A stretch of DNA of 64,000 nucleotides from Methylorubrum sp. B1-46 (GCF_021117295.1 NZ_CP088247.1:2309001-2373000); one strand, 5' to 3'; counted from the first letter of the stretch, positions 9,046 to 20,582 are shown. Notes: generated by a model not told the origin, from the letters alone. Translations and numbers: made by a program.

Positions 9046-10062
9046 TTGAGCAGCCTTGCCGACCTCGTCGATACGATCGACCAAATCCTGGAGACGGCCG
9101 ACACATCCCACCATCAGCGGATGCTCTTGGGGGTGACCGAGCTGCTCGTCGGCATGTCCTCGGTGCTCTCGAACACCCATCTCGAAACCTTCGATGAGGT
9201 GTTCGGACGCCTCATCGGCGGTGCGGGACCCGAGGCGCGGCAGGCGGTGGCGGAACATGTCGGCGCCCTGACAGAAGCGCCGCCCGGCCTCGTGCGGCAG
9301 CTCGCGGCCGATCAGGCCGGTCCGGTCGCCGGACCGATCTTGCGCAGTCGAATCGCAATTCCCGATGCGGCCCTGCTTCATCTTGCGCAAAGCCGCGGCC
9401 AGGAACATCTGGCCGCCATCGCGGGACGGGCACAGCTGAGCGCGTCGGTCTGCGACGCCGTCGCGGCCCGAGGGGACGAGACCGTTCTCGGCCTGCTGCT
9501 TGCCAATACGGGGGCGCAGCTTTCGGACAGGACCCTGCTGCTGCTGGCCACGCGCATCGAGGTTGAAGAGGTTTTGGCAGAGGGATTGGAGCGCCGTACG
9601 GATCTCGATCCGCGGCGCCGGGCGGCGGTACTGCGCGAGCGACGTTACGAACAGGCGCGGTCGCGCATGAACAAAGGTCAGCAACAGGTTCGGAACTACG
9701 CGAGGGCCGAAGCGGCCGTTGCCCTGCGCATCAAAATCGGCCTCGACGAGAGCGACATTCAGCACTGGTTGAGCAACGGCCGCATCCCGGAAGCCCTCCT
9801 CGCCCTCGCCCATTTGGCCGGTCTGCCCGCCGCTCATGTCATCGCGGCCCACGAGTCCGCCGATCTCCGGCGCATGACATTGTTCGTCCGCTGTGCCGGT
9901 CTCGGAACCGCGGCGCTGGCTCGCTTCCTCTGTACCGTCGAGGGGCACCAAGCGAGTGGCGGACTGGGCCGATTTTTTCTCGCGTTCAGAGCGATGTCGG
10001 TTGAGCAGGCTCGCGCAGCGCTCGCTCAGAGCGGCTCTCCAGCCTTCATCACCGAAACATGA
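9046..10062 (+). CDS. DUF2336 domain protein
   Basis: A 338-residue, mostly helical soluble protein matching the DUF2336 family of Alphaproteobacteria by its pattern of repeated HEAT-like helices (LARGDETVLGLLLAN-type repeats around 130-165, ERRTDLDP, and C-terminal LDESDIQHWLSNGRIPEALLALAHLAGLP). It starts with TTG at 9046; no ATG is available before the conserved helices. Family members are found near signalling and motility genes, and their biochemical role is unknown. It stands alone here, with the redox operon about 100 bases downstream. Confidence 0.8.
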   Translation: MSSLADLVDTIDQILETADTSHHQRMLLGVTELLVGMSSVLSNTHLETFDEVFGRLIGGAGPEARQAVAEHVGALTEAPPGLVRQLAADQAGPVAGPILRSRIAIPDAALLHLAQSRGQEHLAAIAGRAQLSASVCDAVAARGDETVLGLLLANTGAQLSDRTLLLLATRIEVEEVLAEGLERRTDLDPRRRAAVLRERRYEQARSRMNKGQQQVRNYARAEAAVALRIKIGLDESDIQHWLSNGRIPEALLALAHLAGLPAAHVIAAHESADLRRMTLFVRCAGLGTAALARFLCTVEGHQASGGLGRFFLAFRAMSVEQARAALAQSGSPAFITET

Positions 10063-10158
10063 GGCGCCAGGACGGACGGGGCGATCGGACCGGCCTCGCT
10101 TTGCCGGCTCTGTTGCGTTTACACTCCACCGAGGGTTGCCACGGCGGGGCGCACCGAC

Positions 10159-10659
10159 ATGCGACGCCTACTGAAGTTCCTCCACACGATGGGGGCGGTC
10201 GGGCTGATGGGCGCGATGGCCTGCCTCGTCGTCCTCCTGAGCCACACCCCGCCGCCGGATTCACTGGCCGGTTACGCCCTGATGCGCGGGGCGATGGAAG
10301 CGGTCGCGACGTGGATCTTCCTGCCCTCCCTCGCCCTGACACTGGTGGCCGGGCTGTTGGCGGTCGCGCTGCATCCGGGCTTCCGCGAGGCCGGCTGGGC
10401 CTGGGTCAAGCTCGCCACCGGCGTGCTGGTGTTCGAGGGCGGCTTCGTCGGCATCCAGGGGCCGATACAGGAGGAGGCACGCCGCAGCGCCGCCGCGCTC
10501 CGAGGCGAGATCGATCCGGCCACCCTTACGGGTGCGCTCGCGGCCGAGCGCAACACGTTGTGGGTGATCCTCGCCGTTGCAATCCTCAACGTCGTGCTCG
10601 GCATCTGGCGGCCGCGCATCCTGCGGCTTCCCCGTTCCGACCTGTCCCGGCCCGCCTGA
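10159..10659 (+). CDS. Small integral membrane protein (DUF2269-like)
   Basis: 166 residues with four predicted membrane helices: about 8-28 (TMGAVGLMGAMACLVVLL), 45-75, 85-105, and 135-155 (TLWVILAVAILNVVLGIW). The conserved His in KFLHTMG and the helix layout resemble the DUF2269 family. It precedes the molybdoenzyme and flavoreductase genes on the same strand, about 150 bases ahead, so it could be their membrane partner, but that is inference from position only. The start ATG at 10159 is at the beginning of the first helix. Confidence 0.7.
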   Translation: MRRLLKFLHTMGAVGLMGAMACLVVLLSHTPPPDSLAGYALMRGAMEAVATWIFLPSLALTLVAGLLAVALHPGFREAGWAWVKLATGVLVFEGGFVGIQGPIQEEARRSAAALRGEIDPATLTGALAAERNTLWVILAVAILNVVLGIWRPRILRLPRSDLSRPA

Positions 10660-10807
10660 CAACTCACGCGACGACCTCGCGGACGAGCGAGGCTTGGCGG
10701 AACGCTTTCGGGCCAAGCCTCGTTGCCGCCCCTGGGACTTCTGCCGGATGCGAGGGGGCGCACGGCCTCCGGCAGGCGAGACGAAGGCGAGACGGCGGAG
10801 GAGCGTG

Positions 10808-11413
10808 ATGGCGACGCGAGGCTTTACCGGGCGGCCCCCTGCCGCGGCGATCCGCGAGCGGCTCCCGCCGGGCCAGTACCTCACCGACGACTTTCCCGTG
10901 CTCCAGCTCGGGCCGACGCCGCGTGTTGCGACAGAGGGCTGGCGCTTCACCCTGCGCCAGGGCTCGCGGCCGCTGGCGAGCTGGAGCTGGGACGAGTTCG
11001 CGCAACTGCCCCGCACCCGCTGGAGCGGCGACATCCACTGCGTGACCAAGTGGTCCAAGTTCGACACCGCCTGGGAGGGCGTGAGCTTCGACGACATCCT
11101 CGCGGCGGCCGGCCTTGCGGCACCGACGGGCTTTCTCCTGGCGGAGAGCCACGACGACTACACGACGAATGTGCCGGTTGCGGATCTCACCGGCGGCAAG
11201 GCGATGGTGGCGACGCTCTACGACGGCAAGCCGATTCCGCCCGATCATGGCGGCCCGGCGCGCCTGCTCGTGCCGCATCTCTACTTCTGGAAAAGCGCCA
11301 AGTGGGTGAAGGGCTTGCGCTTCACCGAGAAGGACGAGGCCGGATTCTGGGAGCTGCGGGGCTACCACATGTACGGCGATCCCTGGCGTGAGCAGCGTTT
11401 CAGCGGCGATTGA
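10808..11413 (+). CDS. Sulfite oxidase-like molybdopterin oxidoreductase
   Basis: 201 residues forming essentially only the Mo-molybdopterin domain of the sulfite oxidase/YedY fold. Cys78 in GDIHCVTKWS is the expected molybdenum ligand, and the strings FDDIL, GGPARLLVPHLY, and WVKGLRF are family hallmarks. It lacks the C-terminal dimerisation domain of sulfite oxidases, as usual for this short 'sulfite oxidase-like' group. No Tat signal is seen, so it is probably cytoplasmic. The start is set by GGAGG about 5 bases before ATG 10808. The gene ends 4 bases before the ferredoxin-reductase-like gene, which probably supplies or takes its electrons. Substrate unknown. Confidence 0.87.
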   Translation: MATRGFTGRPPAAAIRERLPPGQYLTDDFPVLQLGPTPRVATEGWRFTLRQGSRPLASWSWDEFAQLPRTRWSGDIHCVTKWSKFDTAWEGVSFDDILAAAGLAAPTGFLLAESHDDYTTNVPVADLTGGKAMVATLYDGKPIPPDHGGPARLLVPHLYFWKSAKWVKGLRFTEKDEAGFWELRGYHMYGDPWREQRFSGD

Positions 11414-11417
11414 GAGG

Positions 11418-12164
11418 ATGGCCAACGTGAACGGCGTTGCGTCCCCACCTTCGCCCGCACCGTCATCCTGGCGGGCCGCGACGATCCGGGCGATCACGCC
11501 CGTGACGCCGCGGGTGAAGAGCTTCCGCTTCGATCCCCTCGACCGGCCGCACCGGGCCGGTCAGCATGTCGATGTGCGCCTCACCGCACCCGACGGCTAC
11601 CAAGCGCAGCGCAGCTACTCCATCGCCTCGGCACCGGGCGATCCCGCCGGCCTCGAACTGATGATCGAGGGGCTGGAGGCGGGCGAGGTCTCGGGCTTCT
11701 TCGACGCGGTGGCCGAGGTCGGCGACGCGATCGAGCTGCGCGGGCCGCTCGGCGCCTTCACCTGGGGGGCGGAGGATGGCGGCCCGGTTCTGCTGATCGG
11801 CGGCGGCTCCGGCGTCGTGCCGTTGCTGGCCATGGTGCGCGAGCGGGCTCTGCGCGCCCCCGACGTGCCGATGCTGCTGATCTACTCGGCCCGCAAGGCC
11901 GCCGAAGCCATTGCGCGGGTGGAGCTCGCCGCCCGCTCCCGCGACGAGACCGGCTTCGATCTGACTCTGCTTCTCACCCGCGAGGGGGCGACCGCGGGGC
12001 GGCGCGTCGACCGCGTCATGATCGGTACGGCGATCGAGTGCCTCGGCATGCCGCGCCACGCCTTCGTCTGCGGCGGCAACGGCTTCGTCGGCACCGTGGC
12101 CGACCTGCTGGTGGAGGCCGGGGTGAAGCCGGGCGTGGTCCGCACCGAGCGCTTCGGCGGCTGA
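11418..12164 (+). CDS. FAD-binding ferredoxin reductase-like oxidoreductase
   Basis: 248 residues with an N-terminal FAD-binding barrel (RSYSIASAP is the flavin-binding RxYS motif at about 71-79) and a C-terminal NAD(P)-binding domain (LLIGGGSGVVPLLAM nucleotide motif, CGGNGFV near the end). It ends in FGG and has no 2Fe-2S domain, so it must hand electrons to a separate partner, most likely the molybdoenzyme encoded just upstream. The ATG at 11418 follows the previous stop by 4 bases; an in-frame ATG at 11388 would overlap the upstream gene and is less likely. Confidence 0.87.
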   Translation: MANVNGVASPPSPAPSSWRAATIRAITPVTPRVKSFRFDPLDRPHRAGQHVDVRLTAPDGYQAQRSYSIASAPGDPAGLELMIEGLEAGEVSGFFDAVAEVGDAIELRGPLGAFTWGAEDGGPVLLIGGGSGVVPLLAMVRERALRAPDVPMLLIYSARKAAEAIARVELAARSRDETGFDLTLLLTREGATAGRRVDRVMIGTAIECLGMPRHAFVCGGNGFVGTVADLLVEAGVKPGVVRTERFGG

Positions 12165-12195
12165 ACGGGTTCGCTCAGCCGCCAGGGGGGAGGCG

Positions 12196-12573
12196 TCAGC
12201 CCTCTTCGTCGCCGTCCGAGTCGTTGTCGATCAGGTCGGAGACGTCGTCGTCGCCGTCCTCTTCCTCCAGGAAGGTGTCGTCGTCCGCACCCCCGCTGGA
12301 GTCGTCGCCGCCCTCGTCGTCGTCGACGTTGATATCGGTATCGTCCTCGCTGGCCTCGGCCTCATCGAGGGAGACGATCTCCGGGCCGCCCTTCTCCTCC
12401 TCGTCCTCGTCGTCATCCGTCGAGCGGCTGGCGACGGGCGGGGCGACGCGGGAAGTCGCGACTTGGTAGATCGTTCCGCATTTCGGGCAGGTCGCCGGAT
12501 CACGGTCGAGATCGTAGAACTTGGCACCGCAATTCATGCACTGGCGTTTGACGCCGAGTTCCGGTCTAGCCAC
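12196..12573 (-). CDS. TIGR02300 family zinc-ribbon acidic protein
   Basis: 125 residues. The N-terminal third holds a four-Cys zinc-ribbon-like motif (CMNCGAKFYDLDRDPATCPKCG). The rest is extremely acidic, with runs of Asp/Glu/Ser from about residue 52 to the end. This matches the TIGR02300 (FYDLN-acid) family found in almost all Alphaproteobacteria, of unknown function. The zinc ribbon plus acidic tail suggests a nucleic-acid or ribosome-associated factor (inference). It is a single gene next to aroA-cmk, as commonly seen in Rhizobiales. Confidence 0.9.
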   Translation of the reverse strand: MARPELGVKRQCMNCGAKFYDLDRDPATCPKCGTIYQVATSRVAPPVASRSTDDDEDEEEKGGPEIVSLDEAEASEDDTDINVDDDEGGDDSSGGADDDTFLEEEDGDDDVSDLIDNDSDGDEEG

Positions 12574-12743
12574 GGCTGCAAACCTCTGGGGACGAATAGG
12601 GGGAAAGGGTCCGGGAGAGCGGCCCCGTTAGTCGCAGCCTCCGCCCATGTCAAACGGCATGTCGCTCACCGCGGCGCATCCCGCGCGCGCCGCTCCGCCA
12701 GGGTGCTCCTGCAGATGGCGCGTGAACGGCGTGAGAGCCCGCG

Positions 12744-13010
12744 TCAGGCGTGGCGTGACCACTTGTTCTGCCGCCGCTCGACGGCGAGGCGCAGGAGGCG
12801 GCTGAAGGGCGTTCCGTCTACCCGGCCAGGGCGGTCGAACTCGTGCAGCACAGCTTCGAGAGCGACGATGCGCTCGCTGGGCCGCCGATAGGCGCTTTCC
12901 AGCTCGTTCAACGCATCAAGGACGCGTTCCCCGGCCGTCGAATCGGCGACGGCGAATGCATGATCGACCTTGCGAAGGCACTGGATCACGGGCTGCATGG
13001 CCGCCAACAT
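12744..13010 (-). CDS. Hypothetical helical protein
   Basis: 88 residues from the chosen ATG (MLAAMQPVIQCL). It is predicted to be nearly all helical (KVDHAFAVADSTAGERVLDALNELESAYRRPSERI), with a basic C-terminus. No family is recognised. An in-frame extension to 13118 exists, but it reads as low-likelihood sequence. A second ATG four codons in is also possible. The heptad-like spacing suggests a small dimeric or partner-binding protein (inference). Confidence 0.45.
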   Translation of the reverse strand: MLAAMQPVIQCLRKVDHAFAVADSTAGERVLDALNELESAYRRPSERIVALEAVLHEFDRPGRVDGTPFSRLLRLAVERRQNKWSRHA

Positions 13011-15434
<2,424 letters not shown>

Positions 15435-15465
15435 GACACCCCCCTCTGCGCCGAACTCGGCATCC

Positions 15466-15795
15466 TCACCGCGTCTTCGGTTCTCCGGCGAGCCAAGCCC
15501 CTACTCGCGCGGCGAGAGCCTGCGGATCGCCCGAGAGATGCAGCCGCTTGGTGCGGGACGTCTCGCCGGAGACGAGTGTCACCTCGGCCTTGCGCAGCCC
15601 GAGGCTCTTGGCGACGAAGGTGGTGAGGGCGGCGTTGGCAGCGCCCTCCACGGGCGGTGCCGCCACGCGCAGGGACAGGATGGGACGTCCATCCGCCTCC
15701 ATCCGCACGCCGTCGAGTCCAGTGCGGCCCGCCCGCGGCGTCAGCCGCACGGCGAGAACGAGGCCGTCCGCATCAAGGGTGAAGGGGCTTTGCAT
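15466..15795 (-). CDS. DUF167 (YggU) family protein
   Basis: 109 residues of the small alpha/beta YggU fold. The family signature is clear: LTPRAGRTGLDG near the N-terminus, LRVAAPPVEGAANAAL in the middle, and KAEVTLVSGETSRTKRLHLSG toward the end. The function is unknown; it is widespread and often next to YggT-family genes. Here it is convergent with cmk, 31 bases apart. Confidence 0.9.
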   Translation of the reverse strand: MQSPFTLDADGLVLAVRLTPRAGRTGLDGVRMEADGRPILSLRVAAPPVEGAANAALTTFVAKSLGLRKAEVTLVSGETSRTKRLHLSGDPQALAARVGAWLAGEPKTR

Positions 15796-16367
15796 CGCCG
15801 GAGCATCGTCCTCGCTATCGGATCCAAGATGAGGCTCTATCCTTTTGCTTGGGCATCGTCGTCGTCTGAGAGCCGGTGATCACCCCCGGAGAGGATGTGA
15901 GAGGCTCTCGCCCGCTTGGATCGCTTTGGCGAACACGGGAAACGGTTCGCGTCTGACCGGTGTCACACGCAAGTCAACGAAGCGAGTCGGGGATCGTGTT
16001 GGCCGTGGGCTGTGCCCGGCGTCTGCTTCACCCAAACGGCAACCGCCACGGAACTGAGAAGAACTCAATTCGCGACGGAGGGGCGAGAGCGGCCCGGTCG
16101 AAGCGTATTGGTCACGTCGTCCGAGCGGATTGCTTGATCCTCGCGTGCGGCGAACTTCACACTATCGTGATGGATCGCTGGAAAGGATGCCTTGGGCAGG
16201 GCAATTCACGCGATGACAGAGTTGTCGCCGTTCGAAAATTGCAACTTCATAGCGGATGATCCTGCGCCGTGTCGGTGGCTGTCGCATGAGGATCAGGCGC
16301 GCAGCGCAACAACATTTAACCTTTGTAGCTTTTCCTTGGCCGCGAAGCGCACCGCAAGAATTCGATA
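15796..16367. other. Intergenic region, no gene seen
   Basis: About 570 bases upstream of the GGDEF-EAL gene. Several short overlapping frames exist, but none has a ribosome site or recognisable protein. Base composition is somewhat less GC-rich from 16180 to 16370, where the promoter of the downstream gene should be. I see no tRNA, terminator or clear repeat. Confidence 0.4.
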
Positions 16368-18470
16368 ATGCCGAGCTGCCGCGACGATGCCGACCTCATG
16401 TACCGCCTGCTGGTTCGGGGGGTGACGGATTACGCGATCTATATGCTGACTCCGGACGGCACGATCGCGAATTGGAATGCGGGGGCGCAACGCACAAAGG
16501 GCTACACGGCCGAGGAGATCGTGGGGCTCAATTTTGCCTGCTTCTATAGTCCGGAAGATCGGGCCGCAGGATTGCCCGAGCACGGCCTCAGGACGGCGCG
16601 GCAGGAAGGCCGGTTCGAGGCGGAGGGCTGGCGCCGGCGCAAGGACGACTCCCGCTTCTGGGCGCATGTCGTCATCGATGCGATCCACGACGACGAGGGC
16701 CGATTCATTGGCTTTGCCAAGATCACCCGCGATTGCACCGAGCGGCAGGTGAACGCCCTCAAGCTCGACTCGGCCCTCGGCAACCTCGACCTCGCCATGT
16801 CCAACATGGCTCAGGGCCTGTGCCTCATCGATGACGACGGGCGCGTGGTGCTCGCCAACGAGCGAATGCACGAGATCCTCGCGGTGCCGAGCGGCGAGCC
16901 GCTGGTCGGCGCGTCGATCGGAGGCGTCCTGGCCGAAACGCTCAGCGAGGCGGCCTCTCTCCGCTTCCTGCAGGATCATCTGCGTCGCGACCTGGACCTC
17001 AACAGGCCCGAAATCTCCGAGATCGTGCATGGGGAACAGGTCTTGTCGGTGACGACGCGGCGACCGGCCTCCGGCGGGTGGGTCTCGACCTTCGTCGACG
17101 TGACCGAGCGGCGCCGGTTCGAGACACAGATCCAGCATCTGGCCCAGCACGATCCCCTGACGGATCTCGCCAACCGTGCGGCGCTCCGTCAGGCCCTCAC
17201 CGAAACCCTCGCCTCGGCGCGCTGGGAGGATTGCGCCGTCCTCTACATCGATCTCGATCGCTTCAAGCCGATCAACGACACGTTCGGCCACGCCGTCGGC
17301 GATCAGATTCTTCAGGAGGCCGCCCGGCGCCTGCGGCTGACGGTGCGTCCGCAAGACGTGATCGCGCGCCTCGGAGGCGACGAGTTCGCGCTGGTCCTCA
17401 GTCCGGCCGACCCTCAGCGGGTGGCGGAGATGGCGCGGACGATCCTCGACGCCCTCAATCAGCCCTACGGGGTCAAACGGCTGCCGATTCGGATCGGCGC
17501 CAGCATCGGCATCGCCGTCGCGCCGCTGGCCGGGCGCGATCCCGACATCCTCCTGCGCAACGCCGACCTCGCCCTCTACGAGGCCAAGAAGGAGGGTCGG
17601 AACCGTTACAGCTTCTACGACCCGGCGATGGGGGACAAAGCTGCGGCGCGCTCGATGCTCGAGGCCGACCTGAACCGCGCCCTGGAGCGGCGCGAATTCG
17701 TCCTGCATTATCAGCCGATCGTGCGCGCCCGCACCGGTGCCACCATCGGCTTCGAGGCCCTGCTGCGCTGGCGACGGCCGGACGGGGTGGCGACGTCGCC
17801 TGCGGACTTCGTGCCGGCGGCCGAGGAGGCGGGCCTGATGCCAGAGATCGGCGCCTGGATCCTGGCCGAGGCGTGCCGTGAGGCGATGGCTTGGCCCGCC
17901 CATCTCACCGTGGCCGTCAACGTCTCGGCGACCCAACTGCGCAGCGCTCAGTTCATCGACGCGGTCGAGCGGGCGCTGGCCGAGAGCGGTCTGCCGCCGC
18001 ATCGGCTGGAGATCGAGATCACAGAGACGGCGGTGCTTCAGAACCGCGAACTGGCCCTCAGCCTGCTCCGGCGATTGCGGGTGCTCGGTGTGATGATCGC
18101 GCTCGACGATTTCGGCACCGGCTACTCGTCGCTGAGCTTCGTCCACACTTTCCCGCTCACGCGCCTCAAGATCGATCGGAGCTTTGTCCGAGGGCTTGGG
18201 CATGATCCGCAATCGGCGGCGATCGTGCGCGCGATCATCGGCCTTTCGCGCAGCCTCGGCCTCGCGGTGACGGCGGAGGGCGTCGAGACGGAGGACCAGC
18301 GCCGGCTGCTCGCCAAGGAACGCGGGCTCGACATGCAGGGCTACCTGTTCGGCCACCCGGAGCCCGCGGCACATCTCGATCCTCATCTCACGCGGCATCG
18401 GTCCGCACGGCGGCTTGCGCTGCCGAAAGAGGGACGAGGGAAGGTCCAGAAGCATCCGGAGGCGGCCTGA
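16368..18470 (+). CDS. PAS-GGDEF-EAL c-di-GMP turnover protein
   Basis: 700 residues. Two N-terminal PAS domains (about 10-125, with NAGAQRTKGYTAEEI; and about 135-245, NMAQGLCLIDDDGRVVLAN) are followed by a GGDEF domain with intact LGGDEF (336-340) after HDPLTDLAN, and an EAL domain with EAL at 463-465, NVSATQL, ITETAVL, DDFGTGYSSL and EGVET. Both catalytic cores look complete, so it could make or break c-di-GMP, with PAS input deciding. There are no membrane helices, so it is cytosolic. The ATG at 16368 is the first start; no strong Shine-Dalgarno is seen. Confidence 0.93.
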   Translation: MPSCRDDADLMYRLLVRGVTDYAIYMLTPDGTIANWNAGAQRTKGYTAEEIVGLNFACFYSPEDRAAGLPEHGLRTARQEGRFEAEGWRRRKDDSRFWAHVVIDAIHDDEGRFIGFAKITRDCTERQVNALKLDSALGNLDLAMSNMAQGLCLIDDDGRVVLANERMHEILAVPSGEPLVGASIGGVLAETLSEAASLRFLQDHLRRDLDLNRPEISEIVHGEQVLSVTTRRPASGGWVSTFVDVTERRRFETQIQHLAQHDPLTDLANRAALRQALTETLASARWEDCAVLYIDLDRFKPINDTFGHAVGDQILQEAARRLRLTVRPQDVIARLGGDEFALVLSPADPQRVAEMARTILDALNQPYGVKRLPIRIGASIGIAVAPLAGRDPDILLRNADLALYEAKKEGRNRYSFYDPAMGDKAAARSMLEADLNRALERREFVLHYQPIVRARTGATIGFEALLRWRRPDGVATSPADFVPAAEEAGLMPEIGAWILAEACREAMAWPAHLTVAVNVSATQLRSAQFIDAVERALAESGLPPHRLEIEITETAVLQNRELALSLLRRLRVLGVMIALDDFGTGYSSLSFVHTFPLTRLKIDRSFVRGLGHDPQSAAIVRAIIGLSRSLGLAVTAEGVETEDQRRLLAKERGLDMQGYLFGHPEPAAHLDPHLTRHRSARRLALPKEGRGKVQKHPEAA

Positions 18471-18682
18471 CAAAATCCGTTTCCAATCCCTTTGTGCACG
18501 AAGGGGCAGCCGCCGACGTCCGGCCTATTGCTGCGCGCGCCGGGCGGTTAACCGGATTAGGTTCGAATGACCGCGTGCCGGCCAAGCCCGAATGCTTGAA
18601 ATCGGCCGTTGAGGCGAAGATCAGTTGTGCACAATATACGGCTTATGGTTTGTCGGCGCGACGAGCATGGACTTGGATGCGC

Positions 18683-18711
18683 TTGCGTCGTCCGAGGCAG
18701 GCTGATAGCGG
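18683..18711 (+). promoter_or_regulatory. Candidate promoter for tRNA-Thr
   Basis: TTGCGT at 18683-18688 and TAGCGG at 18706-18711 are separated by 17 bases and place initiation a few bases before the tRNA. The match is reasonable for an alphaproteobacterial housekeeping promoter but is not proof. Confidence 0.4.
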
Positions 18712-18721
18712 GTTGTACGCT

Positions 18722-18797
18722 GCCGGTTTAGCTCAGTTGGTAGAGCAACCGCCTTGTAAGCGGTAGGTCGCGAGTTCGAGTCCCGCAACCGGCACCA
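18722..18797 (+). tRNA. tRNA-Thr (anticodon TGT)
   Basis: A 76-base cloverleaf. The acceptor arms GCCGGTT (18722-18728) and AACCGGC (18787-18793) pair fully, followed by discriminator A and an encoded CCA end to 18797. The D-arm is GCTC...GAGC; the anticodon stem ACCGC/GCGGT encloses loop CTTGTAA with anticodon TGT; the T-arm contains GTTCGAGTC. The anticodon reads ACA, so threonine. Confidence 0.97.
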
Positions 18798-19069
18798 TCG
18801 GGCTCCTGTTCGAACACCGCAATCGACCAGAAGGGTTCATCCCATCGCGATCGGCGATGACCCGCCTGCCCGAGATTCCCTCGAACTCTTCACTCGTTGC
18901 GCAGCGGCGCGAAGCGGGCTTGTGCGCAAAATCTCTGTTGCCTTTCACAGCTCATGAAACTGTAACGAATGATAGTGCATTTGAGATAAGTTTAAGTCTC
19001 TCTGCGCGAGTAACGGACCTGCGCCGCACCGGCGCGAGAGCAGTCATCCGGATGGGGGCATTCGGGCGT

Positions 19070-20353
19070 ATGCGCAACTCCTTGAGTTTCACGCCGCCGG
19101 ATCTGCAGGAGGCGCGGCTCGAACCGGTGCGCCGCCGCATCGTCTTCTATATTCCCGGTTACGATCCCGAGGCGCGGACGCGCTATCGATTGCTGTTCGT
19201 GCGGGAGTGGACCCGCTACACCAAGCGCTTCGGCGGCGGCCGGCGGGAGATCTCCCGCGCCGAGCTGAGCCAGGACGGGCTTGTTCAGAGCTGGACCGTG
19301 AGCGCGCCGGAGCAGGGCGACGGGGCCGAGACCCGCTACGACGTGCTCCTATGGGACGATATCGTCGCGCGCGACTTCGCCCGCTCCCGCTTCCTCAGCG
19401 TCGCGCTTCTCGTCGCGGGCACGCTGCAGACCATCCTGAGCGGCCTGCTCTTCCGCTTCTACCGGTTGAGCTGGAAGTATGGGAACGTCATCCTCTACCC
19501 GTTCGTGATGGTGATCCTCCTCGCCGCGCTGTCCGTCGCCATCGCGGTGACGGTGCACGCGCATCTGGGCGATTGGTTCGGCCACAGCCTCGGTCTGCCG
19601 CTCTGGGTCTCGCTGCCGCTGGGCGTGATCGCGGGCCTCGTCTGGATCAAGACCATCGAGGCCTTCCTAAACCGCGTCTTCTTCTGGCAGCTCCTGAACG
19701 ATTGGGTGTTCAACTGGCAGCACGGCCAGGGCCGGCGGCCGGATTACGAGCGTCGCCTCGATGCCTTTGCCGAGCACGTCCTGTCCTCCGTCGCGGCGCG
19801 GGACGAGGCCGGCCAGCCGACCGACGAGGTGATGATCGTCGGCCATTCCTCCGGCGGGCTGACCGCGGCGGAGGTCGCCGCCCGGGTGCTCGCCCGCGAC
19901 GCCTCGATCGGCTCGTCGGGCGCCAGCCTGTCGCTGGCGACGCTGGGATCCGGGCTGCCGCTTGTGGCGATGCAGCCGGCAGCCGCCCGCCTGCGGGGAG
20001 AGATCGCGCGCCTCGTCACGGATCGGCGCATCGTCTGGTGCGATTTTCACGCGCCGCAGGACTGGATGAACTTCCCAGGTTTCAACCCGCTGAACGATCT
20101 CAAGCTCCGCCTGTGCGGGCAGCCGGTCGCCAATCCTCTCGTGCGCTCGGCGCGCTTCCGCGACCTTCTGTGTCCGGAGACCTACCGGCGGGTGCGCTTC
20201 CGCCCGTTCCGGATGCATTTCCAGTTCCTCCTCGCGAACGAGCGGCCCGGCGCCTACGATTTCTTCGCGATGACCCTGGGCCCGCGGCGGCTGCGCGAGC
20301 AGGTGCTCGCCCCCGCCACGGGCCGCGAATGTGAGGCTGCCCTTCCTCTCTGA
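19070..20353 (+). CDS. Membrane-anchored alpha/beta hydrolase-like protein
   Basis: 427 residues from ATG 19070 (MRNSLSF); ATG 19052 is an alternative. An N-terminal soluble part (RRRIVFYIPGYDPEA, typical of a first hydrolase strand) precedes about three hydrophobic helices (roughly residues 110-210). The C-terminal half holds a nucleophile elbow GHSSGG (about 262-267) and a later His/Asp-containing region (WCDFHAPQDWMNFPGFNPLND). This layout suggests a serine hydrolase or lipase with its active site next to the inner membrane. The substrate is unknown. The longer ORF upstream is AT-rich leader without a ribosome site. Confidence 0.7.
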   Translation: MRNSLSFTPPDLQEARLEPVRRRIVFYIPGYDPEARTRYRLLFVREWTRYTKRFGGGRREISRAELSQDGLVQSWTVSAPEQGDGAETRYDVLLWDDIVARDFARSRFLSVALLVAGTLQTILSGLLFRFYRLSWKYGNVILYPFVMVILLAALSVAIAVTVHAHLGDWFGHSLGLPLWVSLPLGVIAGLVWIKTIEAFLNRVFFWQLLNDWVFNWQHGQGRRPDYERRLDAFAEHVLSSVAARDEAGQPTDEVMIVGHSSGGLTAAEVAARVLARDASIGSSGASLSLATLGSGLPLVAMQPAAARLRGEIARLVTDRRIVWCDFHAPQDWMNFPGFNPLNDLKLRLCGQPVANPLVRSARFRDLLCPETYRRVRFRPFRMHFQFLLANERPGAYDFFAMTLGPRRLREQVLAPATGRECEAALPL

Positions 20354-20392
20354 TCCGGACGCGCCCCGCCGCCGGTGACGCGCGGGCCAAGT

Positions 20393-20485
20393 GTGAGGCG
20401 GGCGCGCGTCTTCATCGTCACCGTCGGCAGCCGCGGCGAGGTCCTTCCGCTCCTCGCCGTCGCGACCGAGCTGCGGCGGGGTGAG
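20393..20485 (+). pseudogene. 5' fragment of a glycosyltransferase (GT1/GT28-like)
   Basis: From GTG 20393 about 31 codons read MRRARVFIVTVGSRGEVLPL then LAVATELRRGE, which is the start of UDP-sugar glycosyltransferases of the UGT/rhamnosyltransferase type (a TVGSRGD-x-PxxALA first beta-alpha unit). The similarity stops after this unit; the following sequence has no GT-like continuation and runs into the convergent creatininase-family gene. I read it as the 5' relic of a deleted gene. It is short, so a chance match remains possible. Confidence 0.5.
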
Positions 20486-20582
20486 AGCATCGTGAGCTTC
20501 CGAAAGCCGGCGGCACCTTGCGGGGCCGATGCTCCAGGTTGTTACCCTAGCGGCGCCCGCGTCCATCCCCCCCGACGGTTCG

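Noticed and set aside
16293..18473. A 726-residue minus-strand frame opposite the GGDEF-EAL gene
   Set aside because: Same cause; the plus-strand protein has complete catalytic motifs and the antisense frame has none.
18722..20353. Integration of a mobile element at tRNA-Thr
   Set aside because: No integrase is adjacent and I found no direct repeat of the tRNA 3' end downstream within the window.
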